Of a DNA stretch of 64,000 nt, positions 1 through 9,514 are shown piece after piece; the first letter of the stretch is position 1, and each line of letters opens with the position of its first letter. A model generated the notes under the pieces. It made no database searches, was not told the DNA's origin, and saw nothing but the letters and a program-made list of their open reading frames with translations. Source of the stretch: Timema cristinae (Eukaryota; Arthropoda; Insecta; Phasmatodea; Timematidae). The stretch lies in assembly GCA_039000515.1 (NCBI GenBank), contig JBCFYV010011164.1, positions 44,943,159 to 45,007,158 on the forward strand, in the 5' to 3' direction. The position numbers were made by a program, and so were the translations under genes.

Positions 1-179
1 ACGGCGTTCTCATAGTACCCTATATCTAGGTCCATTACCAAATGCCAAAAATCACTGGTGAGGAGTACATTACCCTTGCCGACGAAAACGATCCCTTGGT
101 CCAAAGTTGGTTCCTGGGTTGATGCAGTGAAGAAACAGGAAACGCCGACAATCAAGATCTTGCGCAGCCATGTCTCCAT
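1..179 (-). CDS. env: env-like glycoprotein N-terminus, cut by window edge
   Basis: An open frame starts at the ATG complementary to 177-179 and stays open for about 59 codons to the window edge. The first 20 or so residues look like a signal peptide: a basic start, then a hydrophobic run rich in Ile, Val, Cys and Phe. Behind it is a short segment with the pattern VLLTSDFWHLVMDLD, which resembles the N-terminal region of arthropod retroelement envelope proteins as I remember them. A splice-acceptor-like sequence (TTATTGCCCAG, exon starting near 231) lies just upstream, fitting env expression from a spliced RNA. The position directly downstream of integrase supports the call. The fusion machinery, if present, lies outside the window. 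An unrelated accessory ORF is the alternative. Confidence 0.6.
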   Translation of the reverse strand, partial: METWLRKILIVGVSCFFTASTQEPTLDQGIVFVGKGNVLLTSDFWHLVMDLDIGYYENA

Positions 180-424
180 GGTCACGGCTCTGTAACACTA
201 AATAGCGCAGCTAACATGGGGCTCCATGGTTCTGGGCAATAACATTCACATCCTCAGCCTATTCCTTAACTCAAGCTTCTTTCTGTATTAGGCAGGGGGT
301 TTCTGTCTCATCTCTCTATCAGACAAAACCCAAGGAATGTTCTGGACTGGTCCTCGGCTTCTCAAAGCATACCGGGGAGGGGGGGTTGGCGGCTCTGGAT
401 TCATAGAAGGGGTTCCTTGGTCTT

Positions 425-1411
425 CTACTTGTCGCACTTGGGGGGTGGTGGTCGGGGTTCTGATTGAAAGTCGGGGTACCAATGGTCAGGGACTGAGTCA
501 GCAATATTAGAAGGGGTTCTGCCCTGTGCCTGAGGATCTCTCGTGACTGCAGGGTCGGCATCATACTGCCCTGTCCGAGCTACGTCATGACCTCGCTGGA
601 CTTTTAGTCTATTCGCATGAACAATCTGTGTCCTTTTTCCATAGATCTCCCTAATATTGAATGTAACGGGACCAAGTTGCTCAACTACTCTATATGGTCC
701 AGTCCACTTGGCGACAAACTTCTTATTTAACCCTCTCGGGACAACATGGTTGCGGAGGTAAACTTTATCTCCTAATTGTATCCTGACTTCCCGAGACCTT
801 TTATTGAATTGCACTTCTCTTTGGTCAGCGGACTTGGCTAACTGTTCCTGTGCTTTCTTGAAAGCGGCCTGTAGTCTGAGTCTCACCTCAGTTGCATAAC
901 TCTCACCTAATGAGTAATCAATTTTCAGAGGGGCCACAATATCATCAAAGGGTAACTCAATGTCTCGACCATGTACAAGGAAAAAGGGACTCTCTCCTGT
1001 AGCACTGTGTGGAGTACTCCTATAGGCGAGCAACGCAAAGGGGACAAAATCATCCCAGTCTTTCTGGTCAGCAGCAACAAAATGTGATATCATGCCTATA
1101 AAAGTTTGATGACTTCTCTCCACTAATCCATTGCACGCTGGGTGATAAGGGGTGGTCTGTAATTTACGTATCCCTAAAAGTGAACAAACTTCTTTCATTA
1201 ATTTGGACGTGAAATTGCTCCCCTGATCTGTGAGTAATTGTCGGGGAACCCCGTGCCTAGCAACGATTTCAGTCACAAAAGCCCTAGCTATAGTTTCAGC
1301 CTTTTGATCAGGTAAACAAATTGCTTCGGGATACTTACTGAAGGCATCCTGAAAGGTAAGTATGTACCGGTTTCCTTTTGTTGTGGGGGTCAAGGGGCCT
1401 ACCACATCCAT
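425..1411 (-). CDS. pol: integrase catalytic core and C-terminal domain (pol)
   Basis: This is the DDE integrase that inserts the cDNA copy into host DNA. The first catalytic Asp is in DVVGPL at the start of the segment, the second in LLTDQGSNF (residue 62), and the Glu is in NGLVERSHQT (residue 98). That is the D-35-E spacing of retroviral and Ty3 integrases. A GPY/F-type module (KWTGPYRVVEQLGPV) lies near residues 235-250, as in Ty3/gypsy integrases. The ORF ends with a Pro-rich tail and a stop at 425. The frame differs from that of the N-terminal zinc-binding part (1399-1833), with the change close to 1400-1430. Confidence 0.93.
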   Translation of the reverse strand: MDVVGPLTPTTKGNRYILTFQDAFSKYPEAICLPDQKAETIARAFVTEIVARHGVPRQLLTDQGSNFTSKLMKEVCSLLGIRKLQTTPYHPACNGLVERSHQTFIGMISHFVAADQKDWDDFVPFALLAYRSTPHSATGESPFFLVHGRDIELPFDDIVAPLKIDYSLGESYATEVRLRLQAAFKKAQEQLAKSADQREVQFNKRSREVRIQLGDKVYLRNHVVPRGLNKKFVAKWTGPYRVVEQLGPVTFNIREIYGKRTQIVHANRLKVQRGHDVARTGQYDADPAVTRDPQAQGRTPSNIADSVPDHWYPDFQSEPRPPPPKCDK

Positions 1412-1833
1412 GCTGACCGCTGAAAGGGGACGTTAACGCCTTGAAATCTTTGTAAGGGGGCCGGTTTCAAATTAGGTGGATTTTTTCTTAGATTACAAGA
1501 TTCACACACCTGACAGAACCGTTTTATGTCCCTGTACATGCAATCCCAATGGAACATAGATCGAACAAGATCATAGGTCCTTGCAACGCCCTGATGGCCT
1601 GAAAAGGGGAGATCGTGATATGTACTCATAACCTTAAAAGTCATGGAGGCAGGGACTACGAGGCGGTCTCTTCGCTCATTTGGTTTCCTTTGTTTGTAAA
1701 GAAGACCTTCCTGATCTAAGTAAAAGTCACCTCCGTTATTTCCCTGTTCAGCTACACGTATGACATTTGTTAGTTTAGGGTCCTTGCGCTGTTCTTCTCG
1801 TATGTGTGCTCGATCCCAGACAGGTTCATAGCC
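1399..1833 (-). CDS. pol: integrase N-terminal HHCC zinc-binding domain (pol)
   Basis: Open reading in a frame different from both neighbours. It carries the HHCC zinc-binding domain that precedes integrase cores: the His pair is in HDLPFSGHQG and the Cys pair in FCQVCESC. Upstream sequence (VWDRAHIREEQRKDPKL and onward) matches the usual linker between RNase H and integrase. The true reading enters this frame somewhere between about 1833 and 1800, where the RNase H frame stops making sense, and leaves it near 1415, where the next frame begins with the first catalytic Asp. One-base shifts explain both ends. Confidence 0.88.
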   Translation of the reverse strand, partial: GYEPVWDRAHIREEQRKDPKLTNVIRVAEQGNNGGDFYLDQEGLLYKQRKPNERRDRLVVPASMTFKVMSTYHDLPFSGHQGVARTYDLVRSMFHWDCMYRDIKRFCQVCESCNLRKNPPNLKPAPLQRFQGVNVPFQRSAWMW

Positions 1834-3749
1834 AGGGTCAAGGAGTGAACAGGTATTCTGGAAAGCGCATCGGCTTGACTTATAGATCGACCTGGAGAGT
1901 GCTCAATCTCAAAGTCGTGTTCCGAAAGCAACAAAGCCCACCGAGCGAGGCGTGAACTAGGGTCCCTCAGAGATAAGAGCCACCTTAAAGGCCGGTGGTC
2001 GGTCACAATCTTGAACTTACGACCATACAGATAACATCTCAGTTTCTTGACAGCAAACACAACGGCCAAACACTCCCGTTCAGTAGTGGAGTAATTTATC
2101 TCCGCTTTGTTCAACTGGCGCGAAAAAAAATATATAGGGTGTTCCTTGCCTTGAACTTTCTGTGACAACACGCCACCTATGGCGGTCCCTGAACTGTCAC
2201 ACGTGACAATAAAGGGTTCATTAAAGTCAGGGTATCTCAGAACCGGTTTTGAACAAAGACTCTGTCTCAAGGTTTCAAAAGAGTTTTCTTCCTCGTCCTT
2301 CCAAACAAATTTTGCTTCGTTCTTCGTTAAGGAAGTAAGTGGCTTAGCCAGCTTAGAATAATTTGGGATGAAGCGCCGGTAAAATCCTACTAGTCCTAGG
2401 AACTGACGTATTTCCTTCGCAGTTCTTGGACGGGGGTACTTCTTTATTGCTTCAACCTTGGAATCGTCAGGTTCGATCCCCGCTGGTGTGACAACATATC
2501 CTAAATATCTCACCTTTTGTAACAGAAATCTACACTTATCGGGCCTAATAGTCAGTTTGGCTTCCCTTAGCCTTTCTAATACCTGTTCTAAACGCTGAAG
2601 GTGCTCACTCTTGGTTTGTGAAAATATTATTACGTCATCTAAATAACAGAAACAAATTTTTCCTATCAAGCCAGTCAAAGTATTAGTCATGAGCCTGCAA
2701 AATGTACTAGGTGCGTTGACGAGCCCAAACGCTAATCTTCGAAACTGATAATGATGGTCTGGTGTTGAGAAGGCTGTTTTTTCCCTATCCTTAAGGGCAA
2801 CGGGTACATTCCAATATCCACTAGCTATATCAATAATACTAAAATATTGGGACCCACCTAACATATCGAAGGTTTCATGAATATTAGGCAAGGGAAAAAC
2901 GTCTCTTTTGGTTACGGAATTCAAGGCCCTATAGTCAACACAAGGCCTATACTTAATAGCACCGTCGGTTTTTCTTTGCGCCACCAAAATTAAAGGAGCC
3001 GACCACGGGGAATTTGAAGGTTCAATCACGTCCTCAGATAACATTATATTGATTTGTTCCTGTAGTACGGGTCTTTGACTGTGAGGAACGCGATAAGGGG
3101 GTCTGTAAATAGGGCGCGCATCACCCGTGTCAATATAGTGCTCCACCTTATCAGTGCAACCTAATCTTCGACCCTTGGTTAAGAAAACATCATGATATGA
3201 ATCTATGAGTCGTACTAACTGAGCGCGTTCCTCTGGGCCTAGGTGATCAAGGGATAATAAACTTGCTAGTTCTGATCTCTCACAAGCATTTTCTACAAAA
3301 TCGAAATAAGTCATCTCCTCTTTTACATCTATAGGGCTAGTTATCATGTCCTCCTCTACTCCTCTAGGTGATTCCTTTGTGCTTGGTTCCCTCGAACCAG
3401 CGTTAACCTGCCTTACCAATCCACTCTGGGTCTCCTTAATAAGGGGGTAGTCTAGTGCTAGCCCAACCAATTTATCTTCATCTTCAGCGGGGAGGGGCGA
3501 CTCTCGGAACTTATATACAGACTCTATTTTTCCCAGGGCAATCCCTCGGGACAACTTAATTTGTTCATTGCTCCTATTAACAATCTGCACGGGAACACAC
3601 TTATCTCGAGTTAAATCAAATACAGCACTGCTAATCTCAACATCTGGGAATGGTAGGTCGACCGGTTCTAGCAGGCCTTGGCCAGTACTGAGCTCCGTGT
3701 CACCTAGTCCTACAAAACCAAAACTAATCGTTTGGGGCTGAATAGTCAT
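1770..3749 (-). CDS. pol: reverse transcriptase and RNase H (pol)
   Basis: The longest ORF of the window (659 codons). Residues 1-100 form the linker after the protease. The polymerase domain spans about 205-450, with IIDIASGYWNV near 305, FGLVNAPSTF at 341-350 and the catalytic YLDD at 369-372. The connection region contains FLGLVGFYRRFIPNYSKLAKPL at 450-471 in broken form across the usual thumb. RNase H follows, with catalytic Asp in TCDSSG (516-521), Glu in TERECLAV (near 556) and Asp in TDHRPL (583-588), ending in QADALSRIP. All key residues are present. The last 25 or so residues are out of frame relative to integrase. The protease frame joins within 3779-3749 through another shift. Confidence 0.97.
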   Translation of the reverse strand: MTIQPQTISFGFVGLGDTELSTGQGLLEPVDLPFPDVEISSAVFDLTRDKCVPVQIVNRSNEQIKLSRGIALGKIESVYKFRESPLPAEDEDKLVGLALDYPLIKETQSGLVRQVNAGSREPSTKESPRGVEEDMITSPIDVKEEMTYFDFVENACERSELASLLSLDHLGPEERAQLVRLIDSYHDVFLTKGRRLGCTDKVEHYIDTGDARPIYRPPYRVPHSQRPVLQEQINIMLSEDVIEPSNSPWSAPLILVAQRKTDGAIKYRPCVDYRALNSVTKRDVFPLPNIHETFDMLGGSQYFSIIDIASGYWNVPVALKDREKTAFSTPDHHYQFRRLAFGLVNAPSTFCRLMTNTLTGLIGKICFCYLDDVIIFSQTKSEHLQRLEQVLERLREAKLTIRPDKCRFLLQKVRYLGYVVTPAGIEPDDSKVEAIKKYPRPRTAKEIRQFLGLVGFYRRFIPNYSKLAKPLTSLTKNEAKFVWKDEEENSFETLRQSLCSKPVLRYPDFNEPFIVTCDSSGTAIGGVLSQKVQGKEHPIYFFSRQLNKAEINYSTTERECLAVVFAVKKLRCYLYGRKFKIVTDHRPLRWLLSLRDPSSRLARWALLLSEHDFEIEHSPGRSISQADALSRIPVHSLTLAMNLSGIEHTYEKNSARTLN

Positions 3750-3778
3750 AGCCTTCCTGGTGCAAAGGAGAATATCGT

Positions 3779-4462
3779 TTAATTGGGCTGGTGTATCCCG
3801 GTGCGTCCACCCTTGTCTCGAGCAGCTTTAATCTGGGGCGCAGGAGAAGGACAAAATTCGTCTGCAGTACGAACATTGTTATCTCTTTGTCTCAGTTTTC
3901 CAGTCGACTCATTGCGTCTCATTTGTTGGGCGGAAAGGGGGTGATCAGTCCCATTTACACCCAACAGGGGCTCATGTGCCAACGGATTTCTCTGAGAGGG
4001 GCCGCCATTTTGAGCTCGGGAGCTGGCATCTCCCAATCTATACTTTTCTCCTATTACTATTCCCAACGCCGGTCCTCTAGACCTCTCTGCATAGGGGACC
4101 TCAATATCTCCTACTCTAATAAGTTTCTGACTCACACACACATCAACACCATATTTGACCATAAAATCGCTCCCTATTAGCACCTCTGTGTCAAAAGCAG
4201 CATTATCACCACACACGGCACAATAAAAGGGGTAGTGATAGTTCAAAATATTGAAAGTTATCCATGCCATTCCCTCAATCATCAGCTCATCTCCAGTAAC
4301 TGTAAATAATCTAAAGTTATTTGGAGCTGGTTCTAATCTAGTTTTTACCCCATGTACAAAACTCCTCTTAACAAGCGTCACGGTTGAGCCTGAATCAATA
4401 AACATCCTACAAGGCTTGTTCCCAACAGAACATTTTATGTTTATGCTAGGACCCAACTGCAA
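3779..4462 (-). CDS. pol: retroelement aspartic protease (pol N-terminus)
   Basis: Retropepsin-like protease that would cleave Gag-Pol. The catalytic loop is MFIDSGST near residue 21, with DSGS in place of the commoner DTGA or DSGA, followed by a flap region and the hydrophobic VLIGSDFMVKYG, equivalent to the ILG-x-D segment of these enzymes. The remainder, after about residue 125, is a low-complexity Arg/Asn-rich linker towards RT. The listed start is not an ATG. The frame is open further upstream, to about 4514, overlapping the end of gag in the -1 frame, so the protease is probably made by frameshifting from gag. Confidence 0.88.
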   Translation of the reverse strand: MQLGPSINIKCSVGNKPCRMFIDSGSTVTLVKRSFVHGVKTRLEPAPNNFRLFTVTGDELMIEGMAWITFNILNYHYPFYCAVCGDNAAFDTEVLIGSDFMVKYGVDVCVSQKLIRVGDIEVPYAERSRGPALGIVIGEKYRLGDASSRAQNGGPSQRNPLAHEPLLGVNGTDHPLSAQQMRRNESTGKLRQRDNNVRTADEFCPSPAPQIKAARDKGGRTGIHQPN

Positions 4463-4470
4463 ACTATGGA

Positions 4471-5046
4471 CTAACGGCTTTCTTGCGAGGAACTTGCCTC
4501 CCTTGCCTGGGGAACGAAAGGGGGGCGGGGCGCGTTTAAAGGCAGGTGCCTAAATTGTCCTGCGCGACATTCCGTGCTTCTGTGACCTACTCGGTTACAG
4601 TTGTAGCAGACTGGGACCTTGCACTGTGTTTGCACGTGACCGGTCTTGTTGCATCTAAAACACGTTCTCAGGGGTGGGTGGTTCCTACGGTTTCGCACTG
4701 GTTGCCTACATTCACGTGCAAAATGGCCTGTTTTGTTACAAGTATAACACTTATCGTTCATCCTTATCTTATCTCGTTTCAACTGGAGCGAGGCAGGCTG
4801 CTGGGGTTCGTGGCCCAAAGCCATGGTTTGGGAGGTCTTCCCAACCATGAGCTCATTTCTTTCTTCCGCCTCTGCCATATTAATAGCTTCCTCAAAATTG
4901 GTGGGGGCCTTAGATAACACAAATCTTTGTAGTGAAGTTCTCATCCCCTTTAGGAACTGAGCAAGTAAACTCTCCTCTAGTACCTTAGTCCTGACTATTT
5001 TCCTCGGGGTTCTCGGGGTCCAGTTCAACGGTACCTCTGCCCACAA
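4471..5046 (-). CDS. gag: gag C-terminal part with three CCHC zinc knuckles
   Basis: Nucleocapsid-type end of Gag. Three retroviral zinc knuckles of the C-x2-C-x4-H-x4-C kind follow one another (CYTCNKTGHFAREC, CFRCNKTGHVQTQC, CYNCNRVGHRSTEC), preceded by helical capsid sequence (LAQFLKGMRTSLQRFVL) and a basic linker. Three knuckles is more than the one or two common in Ty3/gypsy elements. The reading is in a different frame from the first part of gag (4985-5467), and the two overlap between 5046 and 4985. A one-base shift there would join them. The ORF ends in a Pro/Ser/Arg-rich tail with its stop at 4471-4473. Confidence 0.92.
   Translation of the reverse strand: MWAEVPLNWTPRTPRKIVRTKVLEESLLAQFLKGMRTSLQRFVLSKAPTNFEEAINMAEAEERNELMVGKTSQTMALGHEPQQPASLQLKRDKIRMNDKCYTCNKTGHFARECRQPVRNRRNHPPLRTCFRCNKTGHVQTQCKVPVCYNCNRVGHRSTECRAGQFRHLPLNAPRPPFVPQAREASSSQESR
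4516..4522 (-). other. candidate -1 ribosomal frameshift heptamer (gag to pol)
   Basis: In the gag frame the sequence reads C CCT TTC, which fits the X XXY YYZ rule for slippery sites. The protease frame is -1 relative to gag, open across this point, and the gag stop lies about 45 bases downstream. Frame relation and pattern are seen in the sequence. Use as a real frameshift site is inference, since a downstream pseudoknot or stem cannot be proven by eye. Confidence 0.45.
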
Positions 5047-5467
5047 GTCTCAGTCGGGTTGTGTAATCTCTAATGGTCTCACCGTGCTTCTGGGTACAAT
5101 TGGACAGTCGGTAAACAGCATGAATCTTTGGCTCGATCCGCCTAAAAGCATCCCTGAGAGCGGTTCGGAACTCTTCCCATTCTTGGATGGCTTTAATTCT
5201 TTCGTTGGTATGCACATAGTTTAAAGCTTCTCCCTTTAATCTAAATTTGGCGACCCTTATTTTATCTTCATTCGACCATTTACCTAGCTGACCCACCTGT
5301 TCGATCGACTCAAGGTAAGTACTGATATTCTGCCCTACCTCATCACCAAAAGGTTCAATGTAAATCATCCACTGAGCAAATTCGGGGCTAGGTGCTAAAA
5401 TGGAGGGAACCACTACCGGGTCGGCCATGACCAGTTCGGGGGACGTGGCCCTATTGACTCGTGGCAT
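4985..5467 (-). CDS. gag: gag N-terminal part (capsid-like)
   Basis: Starts at an ATG about 350 bases after the primer binding site. It encodes 160 residues with the retrotransposon gag/capsid pattern: a Trp-containing start (FAQWMIYIEPF), a helical run with KWSNEDKIRVAKFRLKGEAL, then EEFRTALRDAFR and ETIRDYTTRLR. This is the region that assembles the virus-like particle. The frame runs into a stop at 4985 after an acidic stretch (ELDPENPEEN), while the natural continuation is in the next frame. The break is therefore probably at about 4985-5010. No signal peptide or cysteine motif is present here. Confidence 0.88.
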   Translation of the reverse strand: MPRVNRATSPELVMADPVVVPSILAPSPEFAQWMIYIEPFGDEVGQNISTYLESIEQVGQLGKWSNEDKIRVAKFRLKGEALNYVHTNERIKAIQEWEEFRTALRDAFRRIEPKIHAVYRLSNCTQKHGETIRDYTTRLRLVGRGTVELDPENPEENSQD

Positions 5468-5802
5468 TTAGCTTCTTATCAGCCTCCCCCTTAATCCATA
5501 AATTGTTACTTTAATAGGCCTGAGGGTAGCTTATGACGGGGCCCGAGTATGGAATGATTGCTTAGTCTCGTCCTGTTTGGAAGTCAGTCAAGTCTTATTC
5601 CCCGTTTCCTGTTAATTAAACTATCAATTTCAAGTTGCGGGTCCTCATTGTGAATTCCTAACCACCACACGTTCCTGTTCCTCGATGTATTGTTGACCCA
5701 CCATCCCTGTATTGGCACTCCAAACTTTATGTCTCCAAGTCCCACAGATCTATCCCACCTGCCGAGTCCAAATCCCACAAAATTCCATCACATCCCACAG
5801 GA
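5468..5802 (-). other. retroelement 5' leader
   Basis: Untranslated stretch between primer binding site and gag ATG. It contains several spaced copies of the motif ATCCCACA (plus-strand view, about 5735-5802). No convincing upstream ORF was seen. The retroviral splice donor and packaging signal would be expected here, but I cannot point to them. Confidence 0.6.
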
Positions 5803-5820
5803 TCCCATCAGCTGCCACCA
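5803..5820 (-). promoter_or_regulatory. primer binding site, tRNA-Leu type
   Basis: Minus strand reads TGGTGGCAGCTGATGGGA two bases after the LTR end. It matches the 3' end of a eukaryotic tRNA-Leu (remembered as TGGTGGCAGCGGTGGGA in complement) with two mismatches. It primes minus-strand cDNA synthesis. Confidence 0.75.
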
Positions 5821-5822
5821 TT

Positions 5823-6254
5823 TGTCATACGACCCTTGCGTATGCGTCCAACTAGTACGGAAGACGGTAGCGTGGTTAATCCACGAGGCATGTCATGGGT
5901 TCCACACTAGTTGGATCCGATCCTGATGGGAGTTGGGACAAGGCGGGCGTCAAAAGATGTCCGTGGAACAATGTGTATTACAGTGTATTCAAGACAAAAA
6001 AAGAATTACATAATAATGGTAACAATGTATTAAAGTTAGTGGTGCGGTACTTACATATGATAACTTGGTGAGGTTGCAGGGTGACAGGACGGAAAGACCA
6101 CGCTCGAACAATGAGTACCCCTCTAAAAGGCGACGACCAACCGTCCGTTCCTAGATCGGGTCTTTTATATATCTCTACCTCAATTGAACTTTTGATATTC
6201 CACGCCCCAAAGAACATTGAGATAACGAACTCTGTTAGGGCGGAACCAACAACA
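5823..6254 (-). repeat. 5' LTR of the Ty3/gypsy element
   Basis: The inner edge is secure: the LTR ends in ACA, then two bases, then the primer binding site. The outer edge is placed at 6254, where the minus strand begins TGTTGTTGG. This gives about 430 bp bounded by TG and CA, but it cannot be confirmed because the partner LTR is outside the window. Confidence 0.6.
6162..6174 (-). promoter_or_regulatory. TATA box in the LTR
   Basis: Minus strand reads AGATATATAAAAGA within U3. A transcription start is expected about 30 bases downstream, near 6110-6135, where an initiator-like CTCATTG lies. The match is to the consensus; activity is inferred. Confidence 0.5.
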
Positions 6255-8631
6255 GAGGCCTAAAAAAATATATTAATTGGCCTGAATAAATATCAATGTT
6301 TTATTTTCACATGACTTCATGATCCTGTGCAAACCGCGTGATGTCGGGGGAGTCATAGTCCAGCCAGAAAAAATGATAATGACTAAACATGGGACGGTAT
6401 TCTAAGGAGGTCCTTGGGCTCGTGTCACAATATGCCTTTTAAATGGAAATAGCATGGTAAGTGGCCCAGTCAATAAGGCCGATTCTTACTTAGCTAGTAA
6501 GAAAAGAGAGACTACAAGAATAACAAGGTTTGAGTAAAGTTACTCGAGTAATCCCGGAAGAATCGAGTACTCCCGATTACATAACACAATCGAGTAACTC
6601 GATTGTGGCTATTATTAGGCACCGCGCGCTATCTACAGACACGAGCAGAGCAAACCACGCGTCGTGGGAATGGTTAGGCTTGTCAACCACATGCTCGCGA
6701 ATCTACAAACTACGAGCCTTTCGCGACTTGCCATAAAACAGGTCGTGGGAACAAGGCTTAATATATTATATATACTGACGTATAAAATAGTTTTTATATG
6801 TATTATTATTTTGGACGGAATCAGTTGAAATTAATTATTTCAAGAGATGTCACAATACCCGGTTTTCTCGATTCCGATTCTTAAGCTCAACCTCAATTTT
6901 TCGATTATCGATTCCGATTCTTGAATATTTCCTTTGTCATTATTTTTCCAATAATTATTTTATAGAAAATCTAACGTACCTGATACCCTACTCTCCCCTC
7001 AATACGAAACTTGGACTTGACCATCACAACACATGGTCACTTGAAACACTCTCACAATCTTATATAGATATTTATTAAAGACACTAACGGTCTTCAAAAC
7101 TGAAAATCAAAATTTAAATAAACTCGAAATTAATTCAACAAATTGCGGATTTTATAACTGAAGGAATAACACATTTCACACGTTACAAAAATCTAAAGTG
7201 GTTCGCCATAAATGATCATACGCACGTTAGCTCGCCATAAATTAGAGATTAAGTTTTGGCAACGATATATCGATGTATTTAATACACCGAACTACGCTAT
7301 AAATCTATTGAATTAAAAAGTATATCACGATATTTGCTCTATTTTTATCATCTATATCAATTTTTGTTATATTTTTATTAACCTTGTCATATTCAAAGAG
7401 CTAGATAAAGCATTAAAAATTGAAACGCGAAAGAGAATATAATTACAGGAGAGTAGCTATTTTAATTTGATAGGAATATCGTAGCTTTCAATATACACGT
7501 TGTGCTGTATCAATTAATGAGAATATGTCAATATATTACGGAAAATTGTTATCCCTAGTCTACGTATTATATATCAATTGTTTGTTTAGAATCGATTCAT
7601 GTATTCTGACAGTCTTGCCTAATTTTTACTTTTAAAATAGTGTGTCAAAGTTGTTAAGTTTTTTTTTTCGAGGCCACTTATATTTCATGTAGAACACCTC
7701 AAAATTTTAGGGTCATGTTATAATCGTGGTCGTACTATATTCGGGCCAATACGGTCTATTTACAATTTACCGGCATTTAAGCGAAACGGAAACTAAATTA
7801 ATATGAGAGATAACCGATTATTACCTATTCTGAATGATGCCGTTTTGTTTAGTCGCAAGTTTTATTGAGAGCTAATGGTGCCCAACACACGGTCATTCCT
7901 GGCATGATGCCAAGAGTGTCATTCAAGGCGTGTCATTCCGGGCGGGCCAGGAATTGTCCACACATGTATCACTGTGAAACCTACTAGACATAACCTATTA
8001 ATAAGAGTAAACTAGCTGGAATAAGATAAACTAGTTTCTTTTTATTATTCTAAAATTCCAAACAAGCCTAAAATTGTTGATTTTATAAACATTTGGACAT
8101 ACTTGGCTCCAACATGGCATACCAAATTCAATGCAATGTGAAGCCGAATATGTATTTGTGGTTCCTATATATTATTTAAGAACTTTCATCATAGTCCATA
8201 TACTTGCTTAAAAATTACCAGGGTACACTATGGCTATAGACAAACGCAGCCAGACATAATGTTTTTCTTTTAAACTTTTCAATGGCATTGTAGAGTCAAG
8301 GTAGGAAGGTTTAGGACACGCATTTAAAACATGCAGCCCGCGGAACTTATTAAATATGAATCAATATTTAACGTGGCCCAATTTAAATGTTGTAGAAACA
8401 CATAATTTTGGAATGTTATACATATCCACATTTAATTGTATCAAATTCAAGACCCTTTGAAAGACAGTCAATTTTATAAGGGATGCTTGGTAAAAACTGA
8501 AAAAATTCTTGCCTAAAAGAAAGGGCAAGTCTTATTATTTTTATAACTTAATTATTGATTTACAGTAAAAAATATATTACTTTGAAGTTATTTTTACTTA
8601 AAAAGTGATATTTTATTTTAAATTTTCAGTG
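6255..8631. other. gene-free AT-rich stretch
   Basis: No gene or recognised repeat was found. Small items are a 21-base near-perfect palindrome at 6586-6606 (10-base arms), a repeated CGATTCCGATTCTT at about 6874 and 6909, and an odd palindrome TGGCATGATGCCA near 7900. Confidence 0.5.
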
Positions 8632-8645
8632 TGTTCCATATATTA

Positions 8646-8650
<5 letters not shown>

Positions 8651-8692
<42 letters not shown>

Positions 8693-8972
8693 GCACCACG
8701 TCTTACTACCCGTTCGGGTTATACGCACTTACGCTAATGTGTAATGGTAGGGTGATTGTGAGATGAAATGAAGGACCTACAGTTTAACGTGGAATCCGAA
8801 CCACGGTGGAGGCCTGGCATTCCACACATTCACAAGTTGTGATTAATACACGTCTTGTCAGAGGTGTAGGAAGGGTTTGGTAATCAGATAAATCTGTGCT
8901 GGACCGAGGATTGAACCCCGGCCGCCAGCATAGAAGTCTGACACCTTACCCCTAGACCACCAGGCCACCAAT
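8651..8972 (-). mobile_element. SINE family B, near full length
   Basis: A tRNA-like head with A box (TGGTCTAGGGG) and B box (GGTTCAATCC in complement) at about 8870-8970, body, then the common tail ending GCGTCTTACTACCCG in plus view and an (ATT)n run at 8651-8692. Flanks repeat TGTTCCAT (8632-8639 and 8973-8980), a short target-site duplication. Confidence 0.85.
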
Positions 8973-9366
8973 TGTTCCATGTAGTAAAACAAATTTGACA
9001 CGCCTTTTTTTAGAACATGTAAACATATAATTTGTTTCTCAATATCAACCAAATATAACTATTATTTGTATATATTTATATACATTGATACAATTATTCG
9101 AAAGTGATAACTTCAAAATATTTTATAAGAAGCGAGGCCATAACATTGAAAGTATCTTTCATAACTGTCAGATATATATATATATATATATATACACCTT
9201 CCTACCATAATTCCACTATGTTTATTACTTAATTAAATCCACCAGTAGAGTTACTTGGATGACAGCACAAAAAATTACAAGAAATAGTCCATAATGTATC
9301 CCTACGCCAACAGCTGACATCTGTCACTTTGGATAACATTAATGAAAACATATGGTAATGTGGGTG

Positions 9367-9514
9367 GAAAGGAATGGGGAAACAAGGAGATCACTCAGCG
9401 GAGTCTCTCAAATTCTTGTTGTTTCTTCATTAAGAAGGGTGGGAATGAATGGGGAAACAAGGGGCTCATTCAGCGAAGTCTCTCAAATTCTTGTTGTTTC
9501 TTCATTAAGAAGGA
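9367..9514. repeat. 75-bp tandem duplication
   Basis: Two adjacent copies with a 75-bp offset, sharing GTCTCTCAAATTC and TTGTTGTTTCTTCATTAAGA. The length is a multiple of three, so the plus frame starting at 9342 repeats a 25-residue unit. There is no other sign of a gene. A (CT)n run follows at 9628-9655. Confidence 0.85.

Larger units (their letters stand above)
1..6254 (-). mobile_element. Ty3/gypsy LTR retroelement with env-like ORF
   Basis: An endogenous retrovirus-like element read right to left: 5' LTR, primer binding site, leader, gag with three zinc knuckles, aspartic protease, reverse transcriptase plus RNase H, integrase, then the start of an env-like ORF cut by the window edge. 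Integrase after RNase H is the Ty3/gypsy order, and env after integrase is the layout of insect errantivirus-like elements. The 3' LTR would lie left of position 1. Apart from the gag-to-protease shift, which may be programmed, the frame changes inside gag, between protease and RT, between RNase H and integrase, and inside integrase. As given the copy cannot make intact Gag-Pol; it is either decayed or carries assembly indels. Confidence 0.95.

Noticed and set aside
3791..4917. Plus-strand ORFs of 100-129 codons across the retroelement
   Set aside because: They are reverse-strand shadows of gag and protease, with no protein-like motifs.
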